Positions 1-7,617 of a stretch of 20,033 nucleotides of DNA are shown one piece after another. Within the stretch, counting starts at the first letter, position 1. Each line of letters starts with the position of its first letter. The notes under the pieces were generated by a model. The model was not told the origin of the DNA and made no database searches. It saw nothing but the letters and a program-made list of their open reading frames with translations. The translations under genes were made by a program, and so were the position numbers. Source of the stretch: RGIG7213 sp045636245 (lineage in GTDB: Bacteria > Bacillota > Clostridia > Oscillospirales > CAG-272); the NCBI GenBank assembly GCA_045636245.1, contig JAZTXA010000029.1:1-20033 (forward strand). Direction: 5' to 3'.

Positions 1-191
1 CCTTTGTTTATATAATGGTGCAGGACATGTTGTGTATATTTTTCACATTCTTTAAAAACGCTGTCAAACTCCACACCGCTTCCGTCATTAATGATAACTA
101 TGTTTTCAAATGATTCCGCAAGCTCCTTCAAAAAAGGAAGAAACAGTGTTTTTTCGGGTTTGTATGCAGGTATCAGTATCGCCGTTTTCAT
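1..191 (-). CDS. Family 2 glycosyltransferase, N-terminal fragment (runs off the left edge)
   Basis: The ATG is at 191 on the minus strand, with AAAGGA about ten bases upstream, and the frame stays open for 63 codons to the window edge. The peptide begins MKTAILIPAYKPEKTL and continues with IVIINDGSG. This is the usual start of a GT-A fold family 2 glycosyltransferase: a first beta strand, a P-A-Y-x-P nucleotide-binding turn, then the second strand ending in the N-D-G-S substrate-binding motif. The sugar donor and acceptor cannot be told from this fragment. It starts 30 bases after the phosphodiester glycosidase gene and is probably cotranscribed with it, which suggests a role in a cell-surface glycan or glycolipid. 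The rest of the gene lies outside the window. Confidence 0.8.
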   Translation of the reverse strand, partial: MKTAILIPAYKPEKTLFLPFLKELAESFENIVIINDGSGVEFDSVFKECEKYTQHVLHHYINK

Positions 192-221
192 TTTCTTCTA
201 TCCTTTCGGTAAAGCATTGGA

Positions 222-1325
222 TTATTTAAAGTAAATTATGTCGCTTACCTTTCTTTCACCGCTTCCGCACGGTGTGTTTATTACCTGACCTTTGTAGTAG
301 AGCGTCGTTGAACCGCCCCCGTCAAGGTTATATGCTGTTTTACATCCTAAATTCTGAAATTCCTTTGCAAGATCGGCAAATGTCATACCGCCGATAGTCG
401 TGTTGTTTGTGCGCACCGCATCAACAACAAGAATTATATAATGCAGAGTGTCTATTTGTCCTATTGCCACTCTCGGCTCGCGCGCTCTTTGGCTGAGTCC
501 CGGAGTGTTGAAGCTTGCGGGAATCTCATAATCCTTTACAAGCGTCGGACCGAAGCACCACGACTGTAAAACACCTTCTGACATAAGTGTATTTGCGTTT
601 GTATTGTTACACATCACGGTGTTCAAGTCTCCGTTTTTGTCAATATAACACAGATCCCAATCACTTGTTGTACTGCGGTGCAGCTTGCCCTCTCTTATAA
701 TTATACCGTGGTTTCTGAATCCGCAGAAGTCACCGTTTACGGCAAATGTTGCTCCCACCGATTCGGCAATTGCAGAGGTATAGTGTCTGCCTGTTATCTG
801 CCCGGATGCAAATGCTGTGTGCAATGCCTCGGGTGAGGCAAGCAGCAGATCGCAAATGAAATAATTCAAGTCGCCGCGCTCTACCTTGGAAAGGGTAAGA
901 CAAACTTCGCCTGTTACATATTGGTCAATAAACGTTTCATCCTCGTAAAATTCACGGAACACAGGAGGCTTCGGCCTGTTTTCATTCGGTTTTGTTGTTG
1001 TTGTTGTTGGGTTTGAGGTTGTGGGCTTGGTCGTGACTGACGGACTTCCGTTTGTCACATTCGACATGTCGTCTGTGACAGTATCGATCACGCTGTCGGG
1101 AACATCATTTGCTGTACTGTCATCCGTTCCGAACAGTGCTTCAAACATATCGGGGGACCATGTTACGGGTGATGACGGATTTGTTTGTGCGTCATCTATC
1201 GTGGCAGAGGTAAGAGTTTTGGACGAAGACGAGCAGAATGCCGCAACCATGAGAACTGAAAGCAGTGATGCCAAAAGCGAAACTGCCAGCTTTGCACCGT
1301 CGTGTGAATTTCTTTTTTGTTTCAT
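222..1325 (-). CDS. Secreted or membrane-anchored phosphodiester glycosidase family protein (NAGPA domain)
   Basis: This 367-residue protein has a basic N-terminus and one hydrophobic segment (about residues 12-31), then a low-complexity Ser/Thr/Asp/Pro region and a Thr-Pro linker (about 95-121). The C-terminal domain (about 135-367) carries the marks of the phosphodiester glycosidase family (PF09992): VNGDFCGFRNHG near residue 196, a GPTLV strand, an R-x-P-R-V-A-I-G segment, and LDGGGSTTLYY close to the end. Family members, such as mammalian uncovering enzyme, remove N-acetylglucosamine from phosphodiesters; bacterial ones are usually labelled exopolysaccharide proteins. The substrate here is unknown. 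Cys31 follows the hydrophobic stretch but the preceding residues (AAF) are a poor lipobox, so a lipoprotein is not assured. The start has AAAGGA eight bases upstream. The gene lies 9 bases after the MscS gene. Confidence 0.85.
   Translation of the reverse strand: MKQKRNSHDGAKLAVSLLASLLSVLMVAAFCSSSSKTLTSATIDDAQTNPSSPVTWSPDMFEALFGTDDSTANDVPDSVIDTVTDDMSNVTNGSPSVTTKPTTSNPTTTTTKPNENRPKPPVFREFYEDETFIDQYVTGEVCLTLSKVERGDLNYFICDLLLASPEALHTAFASGQITGRHYTSAIAESVGATFAVNGDFCGFRNHGIIIREGKLHRSTTSDWDLCYIDKNGDLNTVMCNNTNANTLMSEGVLQSWCFGPTLVKDYEIPASFNTPGLSQRAREPRVAIGQIDTLHYIILVVDAVRTNNTTIGGMTFADLAKEFQNLGCKTAYNLDGGGSTTLYYKGQVINTPCGSGERKVSDIIYFK
992..1009. repeat. Six tandem TTG units inside the Thr-rich linker
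   Basis: Six TTG triplets in a row on the plus strand read as consecutive Thr/Asn-type ACA/CAA-phase codons on the minus strand and fall in the Thr-Pro linker of the phosphodiester glycosidase. Being in units of three, slippage would change linker length without breaking the frame. Confidence 0.7.
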
Positions 1326-1334
1326 ATATTTCCT

Positions 1335-2438
1335 TTAGTTTTTATCTGTATTTTCAATATAAAGACTTCTTGTGGGGAATGCAAATCCCACGCCCATATT
1401 GTTAGCCAGATTCAGTATTTTCATATTTACTTCATCACGCTTTAAAGCTGTGACGTCACCGAGCGGTGACAGTACATAATATCTTACGGTGATGTTTAGC
1501 GATGATTCCGCATAATCGGTAAAAGCCACAAGATAATTTTCTTTTTCAACAAGCTCAGTATTTTCAAGTATATCTTCGATACCCTTTTTGAATTTCACCA
1601 TAAGATCTGTCGGCGTGCTGTAAAGAATGCCCAGAATAAGGTCTACACGGCGTTTTGATATCGTTGTCCAGTTTACAATATGCTCACTTGTTATCTGCGA
1701 GTTGGGCAGAATGATGAGTGCTTGGTCTGCACGTCTTAATTTTGTGGAACGGAGTCCCATTTTTTCAACCGTTCCCTTGGCTTCGCCGATCTCGATATAA
1801 TCCCCCAATTCGAACGGGTGGTCGAAGATGACCGTAAGCGAGCCGAAAAGGTTTGCCGCTGTGTCCTGTGCAGCAAGGGCAATTGCCACACCGCCGATGC
1901 TTAAACCCGCAAGCAAGCTTGTGATGTTCGTTATCCATTGCTGTAAGATGGTTATAACACCTAAAATGATAACGACGATCTTCAACATAACACCGACATA
2001 GTGCGCCGCAAGATTATACGGCTTTATTTGATTTTTCTCATATATCTTACCGATGATGAATTTTGCATATCCGCAAAAGCCGTAAAGCACGGAGAATAAA
2101 CTCATAAGCGCAAGGCTTGTTGCTGTTTTTGTGCAGATGGTTCTCAAACCTTCGGGCGGAGAAATGATATGTGTGCAGATCAAAAGTGCACATGTTACAA
2201 GTAAAATGCGCAAGGGAGGCAAGACTATGCCGTTCAATGCCTCAACACGTTCTTCGTAGTGATTTTTTCCTTTCATCGCTTTCTTTATTATGCGCTTTGC
2301 AATGGCGACAAACGCAAATTTTAAAGCCAAAAAAACGATGACAACTGCGACACAGATCAATATCCTCAAAAGATATTGATCGCAAAATGCATCAAAATTC
2401 GCAGGCAGGTTATCAAAAAAATCTGTAAAATATTTCAT
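1335..2438 (-). CDS. Small-conductance mechanosensitive channel, MscS family
   Basis: The product is a 367-residue inner-membrane channel of the MscS family, which opens under membrane tension to release solutes during hypo-osmotic shock. Hydrophobic segments lie near residues 22-46, 75-92, 105-125 and 145-165. The pore helix follows at about 170-198 (AGLSIGGVAIALAAQD, rich in Gly and Ala), then the beta domain with FDHPFELGDYIEIG and the ILPNSQI motif, and a mixed C-terminal domain. I place the start at 2438 (MKYFTDFF), where AAAGAAAG lies about nine bases upstream and the codon sits just 1 base after the recG stop. A longer version from 2495 would run 56 bases into recG, has a basic unstructured prefix, and is unlikely. 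The tight spacing implies translation coupled to recG. Confidence 0.92.
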   Translation of the reverse strand: MKYFTDFFDNLPANFDAFCDQYLLRILICVAVVIVFLALKFAFVAIAKRIIKKAMKGKNHYEERVEALNGIVLPPLRILLVTCALLICTHIISPPEGLRTICTKTATSLALMSLFSVLYGFCGYAKFIIGKIYEKNQIKPYNLAAHYVGVMLKIVVIILGVITILQQWITNITSLLAGLSIGGVAIALAAQDTAANLFGSLTVIFDHPFELGDYIEIGEAKGTVEKMGLRSTKLRRADQALIILPNSQITSEHIVNWTTISKRRVDLILGILYSTPTDLMVKFKKGIEDILENTELVEKENYLVAFTDYAESSLNITVRYYVLSPLGDVTALKRDEVNMKILNLANNMGVGFAFPTRSLYIENTDKN

Positions 2439-2439
2439 G

Positions 2440-4506
2440 TTAAAATTCTTTCTTTTGTGTTTCACGGTGTGATGCGGCGGCTTCAAATGCGGCATAAAGC
2501 ACTTTCACATCGCTAAGAGAATCCGCAAGGCTTAATTTTATCTGTCCGTGCTGGCGTATTGCACCGGAGCGTGTTTTTATGAAATCTCCGGGGCCTCTCA
2601 TTTTCAGATCATGCTCTGCAATTACAAAGCCGCTGTTTGTTTCTTTCATTATTTCAAGACGTGACATAGCGGTTTTTGAAGCGGATGCAGACACTAAAAT
2701 GCAGTACGATTTTCTGTTTCCGCGTCCTACGCGGCCGCGCAATTGATGAAGCTGTGAAAGACCGAAATTTTCGGCGTTTTCGATAACCATCATCGTGGCA
2801 TTGGGAATGTTTACACCCACTTCAATTACTGTTGTTGAAACGAGGATATCTATCTTTCCTTCTTCGAAATTAGTCATTATTCTCGCTTTTTCTGTACCCT
2901 TCATCTTTCCGTGCACGCATGCAACTGCATATTCGGGGAATATTTTGTTTTGTAAATGCTCAGCATATTCGACAGCTGTCTTTTTATCTGTCACCGATGA
3001 TATATAATTTTTTGCTGTTTCTTGGTTTTCGAGTGCTTCAATGGGCAATTCCTCTGCTGTTTTTTCTTCAACAGCAGGGCACACAATGTATACCTGATGG
3101 CCTGTTGCGATCTCTTTTCTCATAAATTCGTTGATCCTTGCCCTGTAATCCTCATCAACGACGTATGTGCTGACTTCTTTTCTGCCGGGAGGCATTGTGT
3201 CTATAACCGAAACATCAAGGTCACCGAACATTACCATTGCAAGAGTTCTCGGAATGGGTGTTGCACTCATAACAAGCATATTCACACCCTCGCCTTTTGT
3301 AAGAAGCGCTTCTCTTTGCGCGACACCGAAGCGGTGCTGTTCGTCGCAAATGACAAGTCCGAGCTTTGAAAATGACACGGTATCCGTTAAAAGCGCGTGT
3401 GTTCCGACAATTATCTGCGCCTTGCCTGTGCGTATTGCTTCATGCGCACGCTCCTTTTCGGATTTCACCATATCACCTACAAGAATGGTGACGTTGATAC
3501 CCAGAGGGGTGAAAAAATCGTAAAGATCGCTGAAATGCTGACGCGCAAGAATTTCTGTCGGTACGAGCAATGCGGTCTGATATCCGCTTCTTGCCGAAAT
3601 GTATGCCGCCCCTGCGGCACATATTGTTTTTCCCGATCCTACATCGCCGGAAACAAGACGGCGCATGGGGATTCGGTCTTTGCTGGTCATATCCTTGTAA
3701 ATTTCATTCAGTGTGCGTTTTTGCGCCTCAGTAAGCTCAAAGGGAAGGGCATTTTTGAAGTCTGTCATATCACACCCTATCATATCGGGTGCCACACCTG
3801 AACGCGAAGAATCTTTTCTTTCATAAACACTCTCGGCAAACAGGTAAAGCTCTTCAAAAATTATTCTTCTTTTTGCCTCGTTGAGCAAAGCAAAGCTTTC
3901 GGGCATATGAATATATTTCAGCGCATCGCATCTTGACATAAGGCGATGTGCTTCTATGACGTCATTCGGTAAGTTTTCTTCTATAAAGTCAAGTCCGTGC
4001 GGCAGAACAGTTCCGATGAGGTGAAATATTTGCGTCGATGACATTCCGTCTGTTGCGGGATATACGGGGTGAAGCGGCAACAGCTTTTCGCCGTCTTCGC
4101 ATGATTCCATTGTAGGATTTACGAGTTCACACTGACGTCCGAATTTTACGATCTTTCCGTAAGCCCTGTAAACTGAGCCTGTTTTGTACGATGTTTTGCG
4201 GTAGTTCTGATTAAAAAATGTAATTGTACATTTTGACGTATCGTCATATGCCATGAACTTAATGATTGACATATTGTTTTTTGCGCGTGAAACAGTTGGA
4301 GGTGCGGCTATTTTCAGTATGAAGGATGCTGTTTCGCCGTCCTGTGCGGATGCAAGTGTTTTGACGTTGCCCCTATACTGATATGCCCTCGGAAAATGAT
4401 ACAATAGCTCTCCCACAGTTGTTATACCCAATTTGGTGAGAACCTTCGCCCTTGAATCACCTATTCCCGAAAGATTTTTTATATTTGTTTGAAGATTGAT
4501 TGCCAT
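2440..4506 (-). CDS. recG: ATP-dependent DNA helicase RecG
   Basis: RecG is a monomeric superfamily 2 helicase that reverses stalled replication forks and branch-migrates Holliday junctions. The 688-residue protein has the usual family length. The N-terminal wedge/OB region (about 1-230) includes a helix-hairpin-like NLSGIGDSRAKVL and LLYHFPRAYQYR. The helicase core shows Walker A GDVGSGKT (near 292-299), the DEQHRFGV box, MSATPIPRTLA (motif III), and in the second lobe VIEVGVNIPNA and QLRGRVGRG (motifs V and VI). All key residues are present, so it should be active. The start at 4506 has GGTAGG upstream. In many Bacillota recG sits near fatty-acid or DAK-type genes; here it lies between two membrane-protein genes in one operon. 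Confidence 0.97.
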   Translation of the reverse strand: MAINLQTNIKNLSGIGDSRAKVLTKLGITTVGELLYHFPRAYQYRGNVKTLASAQDGETASFILKIAAPPTVSRAKNNMSIIKFMAYDDTSKCTITFFNQNYRKTSYKTGSVYRAYGKIVKFGRQCELVNPTMESCEDGEKLLPLHPVYPATDGMSSTQIFHLIGTVLPHGLDFIEENLPNDVIEAHRLMSRCDALKYIHMPESFALLNEAKRRIIFEELYLFAESVYERKDSSRSGVAPDMIGCDMTDFKNALPFELTEAQKRTLNEIYKDMTSKDRIPMRRLVSGDVGSGKTICAAGAAYISARSGYQTALLVPTEILARQHFSDLYDFFTPLGINVTILVGDMVKSEKERAHEAIRTGKAQIIVGTHALLTDTVSFSKLGLVICDEQHRFGVAQREALLTKGEGVNMLVMSATPIPRTLAMVMFGDLDVSVIDTMPPGRKEVSTYVVDEDYRARINEFMRKEIATGHQVYIVCPAVEEKTAEELPIEALENQETAKNYISSVTDKKTAVEYAEHLQNKIFPEYAVACVHGKMKGTEKARIMTNFEEGKIDILVSTTVIEVGVNIPNATMMVIENAENFGLSQLHQLRGRVGRGNRKSYCILVSASASKTAMSRLEIMKETNSGFVIAEHDLKMRGPGDFIKTRSGAIRQHGQIKLSLADSLSDVKVLYAAFEAAASHRETQKKEF

Positions 4507-4528
4507 GGGATTACCTACCGAAAAATTC

Positions 4529-5074
4529 CTACAATAATTTATCTATTCCTAATTGTTTGCGTAATTTGAGTTTATACAGAATTATGACGAGTCTGAGCAT
4601 TATGTCAAACATGAAAAATGCAATGTTTCCGAGTATAAGCATGATAGCGTTATATACAGATGTATCAAATTCCCCCGATGCTTCAAGACCGAGAATGCTT
4701 ATACATATTTTGTAAATGATTATGAAGCTGATGTTGAACGTAAGTATCTTTAAGATCCAGGCCGCTATTTTATTGAACCGTTCAAAAAATATTTTTGCCA
4801 TCGGATACCAACCGAAAAACAAAGCATATACCACGGCTGAAAATTTTTGCGGAAGTATCAGAACGGAAATAACAGCAACAGTGGCATACATTATCCACGG
4901 ATATTTTCCGCCTATTTCAAGGACAGAGAACACCATGACAAATACAGTCACGGCGGCAATTGTCAGATCAATAACACTGAATACAGATGAAAGGTAAAGT
5001 ATTACCACCTGTAAAGACGACAAAACACCGCAAAGGGCAAGCTTTTTTGTGTCTGAAAGTTTTTTCTTTCCCAA
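4529..5074 (-). CDS. Small integral membrane protein, ECF S-component-like
   Basis: This 181-residue protein has about six predicted membrane helices (roughly residues 13-31, 34-53, 57-75, 79-98, 105-124 and 140-168), with a Lys-rich N-terminus (MGKKKLSDTKKLALCG) and a basic C-terminal end. Size, helix number and the T-K-K-L-A opening resemble substrate-binding S components of energy-coupling factor vitamin/metal transporters, but no ligand-specific motif is recognisable and no EcfA or EcfT gene is nearby. I would treat the assignment as a resemblance only. The start is a TTG at 5074, chosen because a perfect GGAGG (5081-5085) lies six bases upstream; no ATG is suitably placed. It begins 12 bases after the J-domain gene and ends 22 bases before recG. 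Confidence 0.6.
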   Translation of the reverse strand: MGKKKLSDTKKLALCGVLSSLQVVILYLSSVFSVIDLTIAAVTVFVMVFSVLEIGGKYPWIMYATVAVISVLILPQKFSAVVYALFFGWYPMAKIFFERFNKIAAWILKILTFNISFIIIYKICISILGLEASGEFDTSVYNAIMLILGNIAFFMFDIMLRLVIILYKLKLRKQLGIDKLL

Positions 5075-5086
5075 AATGTTCCTCCG

Positions 5087-5689
5087 TCAGCATCCGCCTC
5101 CGCAACAGTTGCAGAGGCAATTTGCACACATAAGCGTAGTGCAGATATCGCATATACAGCAGTCAATTCCTCTTGCGGATGTGTACGGCGCGCCTGCGGA
5201 ATTTGCCTGTGAATTTATCATTTCAAGCGCCTGACGGTATTCTGCATTTGACGGATCCATTTCACACGCTGTTCTGATAGATGATTCGGCATCAAAATAC
5301 CAGCCCCTGCTGTAATAGACTGTACCTTTAAGAAAATGCCATTCCGCAGTGCGCTCGTTTATCGGAACTGTGTCAAGCAACCGGTCGGCTTCCGCAAAGC
5401 GGCGTGCCGTTATGTGCACACGTATTGTGTAGTAAATTCCAACACCAGAACCCGATGAGCCCGAAGTTCCGCCGAAGCCGCTGAAATCTGACTTTCCGCT
5501 TTTCATCTTCTGTATGCGGTCGTAAGCGTCGTTTATTTCTTTCATTTTTTCTTCAGCCTGGGATTTTAAGGGACTGTCTGCAAAATTGTCGGGATGATAT
5601 TTTTTTGCAAGGCTGCGGTATGCTTTTTTTATTTCATCGTCCGAGGCATCACGGCTGACACCGAGGACTGAATAAGGATCTCTGTTCAT
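5087..5689 (-). CDS. J-domain (DnaJ-like) protein with TPR-like middle and cysteine-string tail
   Basis: The product is 200 residues long. Residues 5-65 form a J domain (DPYSVLGVSRDAS, KKAYRSLAKKYHPDNF) with the HPD tripeptide at 32-34 that stimulates Hsp70 ATPase. A Gly/Ser-rich linker (about 68-84) leads to a helical segment (about 88-160) whose W-H-F-L-K-G-x-x-Y and A-x-x-D-P-S-N-A-E-Y patterns look like tetratricopeptide repeats. The last 24 residues (177-200) hold ten cysteines, spaced CC-C-C-C-C-C-CC-C. It lacks the DnaJ zinc-finger and C-terminal substrate domains, so it is a specialised co-chaperone rather than DnaJ. AAAGGA precedes the start. It lies 22 bases downstream of the DUF5685 gene. 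The tail could bind metal, be lipid-modified or form disulfides; the sequence does not decide. Confidence 0.85.
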   Translation of the reverse strand: MNRDPYSVLGVSRDASDDEIKKAYRSLAKKYHPDNFADSPLKSQAEEKMKEINDAYDRIQKMKSGKSDFSGFGGTSGSSGSGVGIYYTIRVHITARRFAEADRLLDTVPINERTAEWHFLKGTVYYSRGWYFDAESSIRTACEMDPSNAEYRQALEMINSQANSAGAPYTSARGIDCCICDICTTLMCANCLCNCCGGGC

Positions 5690-5711
5690 TTGTGTTCCTT
5701 TCGGGAAGACT

Positions 5712-6548
5712 TTATTGTTTGTTGGTTATATTTTTTGCTGTATGCACAAGTCCGAGCTGTGCAATATTTTCGCATACCGCACCGCACGTGCCGTATGATA
5801 GTATAACACAAGCGTTGTATACGTGGGAGGATTCCATGCAAAGCGCACGGTAAAGCATTTTCGACGATGCACCCATATCAGTTTTTGAGAAGATAAATGG
5901 GTTGAACTGACCTGCTTTTACATCTTTGTCATAGTCTGCTATGGCATCGGCAAGATAAATAAATCTGCCTGTGTGGAAGCCGGCTTCATATGCGGCGGCT
6001 TTTTTGTTTGCATCTTCAATTCCAAACGATGCTATATTACCGATAAGTGTACCGAATACATCTGCAATTTTATCGGCTGACGGAGTGTTTTCTTTTTCAA
6101 GCCTGCCGATTTCGTCAATGCGTTGTTTGATTTCATTTTCAATTTCAGCAAGCGGCTGCGCTTTGTTTTTTATCCGCTTCGCAAAAGGATATATGAGGTA
6201 AGCTGCAATTCTTTTTATTCCCTTTGAATCCTTAATGTCGTCAAGCGCTTTGTAATATATAAGATAGGATGATACTGAGGCTGTGTATTCGAGCTGTGCC
6301 GTCGGTGAAACTGACGGTCTTTTTTTAAAAAAACAAACGGGACACCGAGTTTTTTGAATGTTGAGCGTTTCTTCAAATACGGACATGCGGAGTAAAGCCA
6401 GAAAAACGGAATCATAGCTTAAAGCAAGTCTTGCAAGACGTGATGTTTTCTTTCCCATACAACGGCACAGTCCGCAGTACACTGCATTATAAAGCTCATT
6501 TTCCTTTACTTTCAGTTCCGGCGTGAACGGTTTAATGAATCCAAACAT
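5712..6548 (-). CDS. DUF5685 family protein with squalene/phytoene synthase-like aspartate motifs
   Basis: The opening MFGFIKPFTPELKVKE, followed by YCGLCRCMG (Cys25, 28, 30), a conserved YD (45-46) and CPVC (Cys69, 72), is what I recognise as DUF5685, a clostridial family of unknown function. The 278-residue protein is mostly helical, without a signal peptide. Two Asp clusters stand out: YYKALDDIKD (Asp103, 104, 107) and YLADAIADYDKD followed by AGQFNPF (Asp201, 205, 207, 209). In spacing and context they resemble the two diphosphate-Mg2+ motifs of squalene/phytoene synthases. The C-terminus has another C-x3-C pair (255, 259). It starts 3 bases after the permease stop with no strong Shine-Dalgarno, so translation is probably coupled. 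Family call is firm; enzymatic role is inference. Confidence 0.8.
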   Translation of the reverse strand: MFGFIKPFTPELKVKENELYNAVYCGLCRCMGKKTSRLARLALSYDSVFLALLRMSVFEETLNIQKTRCPVCFFKKRPSVSPTAQLEYTASVSSYLIYYKALDDIKDSKGIKRIAAYLIYPFAKRIKNKAQPLAEIENEIKQRIDEIGRLEKENTPSADKIADVFGTLIGNIASFGIEDANKKAAAYEAGFHTGRFIYLADAIADYDKDVKAGQFNPFIFSKTDMGASSKMLYRALCMESSHVYNACVILSYGTCGAVCENIAQLGLVHTAKNITNKQ

Positions 6549-6551
6549 ATC

Positions 6552-7451
6552 TTATATAAACAAAAATTGAAGTATTTCACCGAAAACGATGGAGAAAATA
6601 AGTGTGTAAATGACTATGGAAATTGCTTCCTTGATGCTTTTGTTCGTCTTGAAAAGCGTTACATATCCTATCCCCGCACCCGTTGAAAGTCCTGCAACGA
6701 CAGCACCGAAGCCGATTGTCTGTGACAAATAAAGCTCCGTAATAATTACGGATATTGCACAGTTGGGAATAAGACCGATAATTGACGCGAAAACAGGCTG
6801 TAAATAGTAGCTTTTACTTAAAAACGATGATATTGCATCTTCTCCTATGACTTCTGTCAACACACCGAATACGACAGTTACGACATAGATATAAAAGAAG
6901 ATAAGCAGTGTTCTTTTGATTGCCGAAATGAAGATATTTTCACCGCATTCTGTTTCACAGTGATGATCTTCCAAGCTTTTTATGTTTTCGCAGTTTCCGC
7001 AATCACCGTGGCTGTTATGGTCGTGATGTATCTCCACATGCTTGTGACGGCGGCGGGAAAACAGAAAATCAAATATATATCCCGCAAAGACAGCCGCCGC
7101 AATTTTGGAAAGCAAAAGAGGGAAAACCGATGCGATTTTATCGGGATGTGAGAAAATAACGGGAAGCGCTTCATCGGAGGTGGAAATGAATACCGCAATA
7201 AGTGTTCCTGCGCTTATCATTCCGGAGGAAAAAAGGTGAGATGCGATAACGCCCATACCGCATTGGGGTATACAACCGACGACAGCGCCGCCAAGCGGCC
7301 CTATTTTCTCGTTTGACAATGCACGCGCCAGCTTTATTTCGGAGCGATGCTCCAAAAATTCAAGCAAAAAATATGCAGCAAACAGAAAGGGAAGTGCGAT
7401 AAGAGAATCCTTCAGCGAGTGAATTAAAGAATGTATTATGATTTCCGACAT
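6552..7451 (-). CDS. Putative ten-TM heavy-metal exporter / manganese transporter (ArsP_2-type permease)
   Basis: This 299-residue polytopic membrane protein matches the family described as a 10-TM heavy-metal exporter (PF11449), also annotated as putative manganese transporter or arsenic efflux protein. Two similar halves each carry a signature turn: GGAVVGCIPQCGMGV in the first and IIGLIPNCAISVIIT in the second. Both have a Pro before a Cys-containing turn, probably in the transport path. Between them lies a cytoplasmic-type loop (about residues 133-175) dense in His and Cys (HKHVEIHHDHNSHGDCGNC, then HHCETEC), a likely metal-binding or sensing segment. The start at 7451 is preferred because AAGG lies about nine bases upstream; the longer frame from 7496 overlaps the -10 element and has no ribosome site. 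It is the first gene of the minus-strand operon. The transported ion is not known. Confidence 0.85.
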   Translation of the reverse strand: MSEIIIHSLIHSLKDSLIALPFLFAAYFLLEFLEHRSEIKLARALSNEKIGPLGGAVVGCIPQCGMGVIASHLFSSGMISAGTLIAVFISTSDEALPVIFSHPDKIASVFPLLLSKIAAAVFAGYIFDFLFSRRRHKHVEIHHDHNSHGDCGNCENIKSLEDHHCETECGENIFISAIKRTLLIFFYIYVVTVVFGVLTEVIGEDAISSFLSKSYYLQPVFASIIGLIPNCAISVIITELYLSQTIGFGAVVAGLSTGAGIGYVTLFKTNKSIKEAISIVIYTLIFSIVFGEILQFLFI

Positions 7452-7494
7452 ATTTGTACCTTGACCGTCCGGCGGTTTGCCTAAAATAATACAC

Positions 7495-7503
7495 ATTCTA
7501 ACA
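7495..7503 (-). promoter_or_regulatory. Extended -10 promoter for the permease-to-glycosyltransferase operon
   Basis: On the minus strand the sequence reads TGTTAGAAT, a TG-extended -10 (TAGAAT at 7500-7495). A -35 box at normal distance is weak (AATTCT). Transcription would begin near 7488, giving a leader of about 37 bases ahead of the start at 7451. The surroundings are very AT-rich. No clear metalloregulator operator was recognised. Confidence 0.55.
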
Positions 7504-7582
7504 CATAATTTTAAATTAGAATTACAAAATGTAAGAATAATTTGAGAACTAAAAAAATATTTGCATAAAATTAAAAAAATGC

Positions 7583-7611
7583 TTGATTTTTTAATATATT
7601 TATGTTAGAGT
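7583..7611 (+). promoter_or_regulatory. Sigma-A-type promoter for pheST
   Basis: TTGATT at 7583-7588 and TAGAGT at 7606-7611 are 17 bases apart. A TG one base upstream of the -10 (7603-7604) makes it an extended -10. The transcript would begin around 7618, exactly where the structured T-box leader starts. It is divergent from the permease operon promoter, about 80 bases away. Confidence 0.65.
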
Positions 7612-7617
7612 ATAAAA

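Noticed and set aside
2439..2495. Longer MscS protein starting at 2495 inside recG
   Set aside because: The start at 2438 has a ribosome site and typical operon spacing; the extra residues are basic, non-conserved and overlap recG by 56 bases.
3022..3801. Several plus-strand open frames inside recG
   Set aside because: They are antisense to helicase motifs of a well-conserved gene, overlap one another and show no domain.
7452..7494. A metal-responsive riboswitch or DtxR/MntR-type operator before the permease
   Set aside because: The leader is only about 37 bases, too short for a yybP-ykoY-type element, and TTAGGCAAACC is only a partial resemblance to known operators.
7452..7496. Permease start at 7496
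   Set aside because: The codon overlaps the probable -10 element and has no ribosome site, while 7451 has AAGG at a suitable distance.
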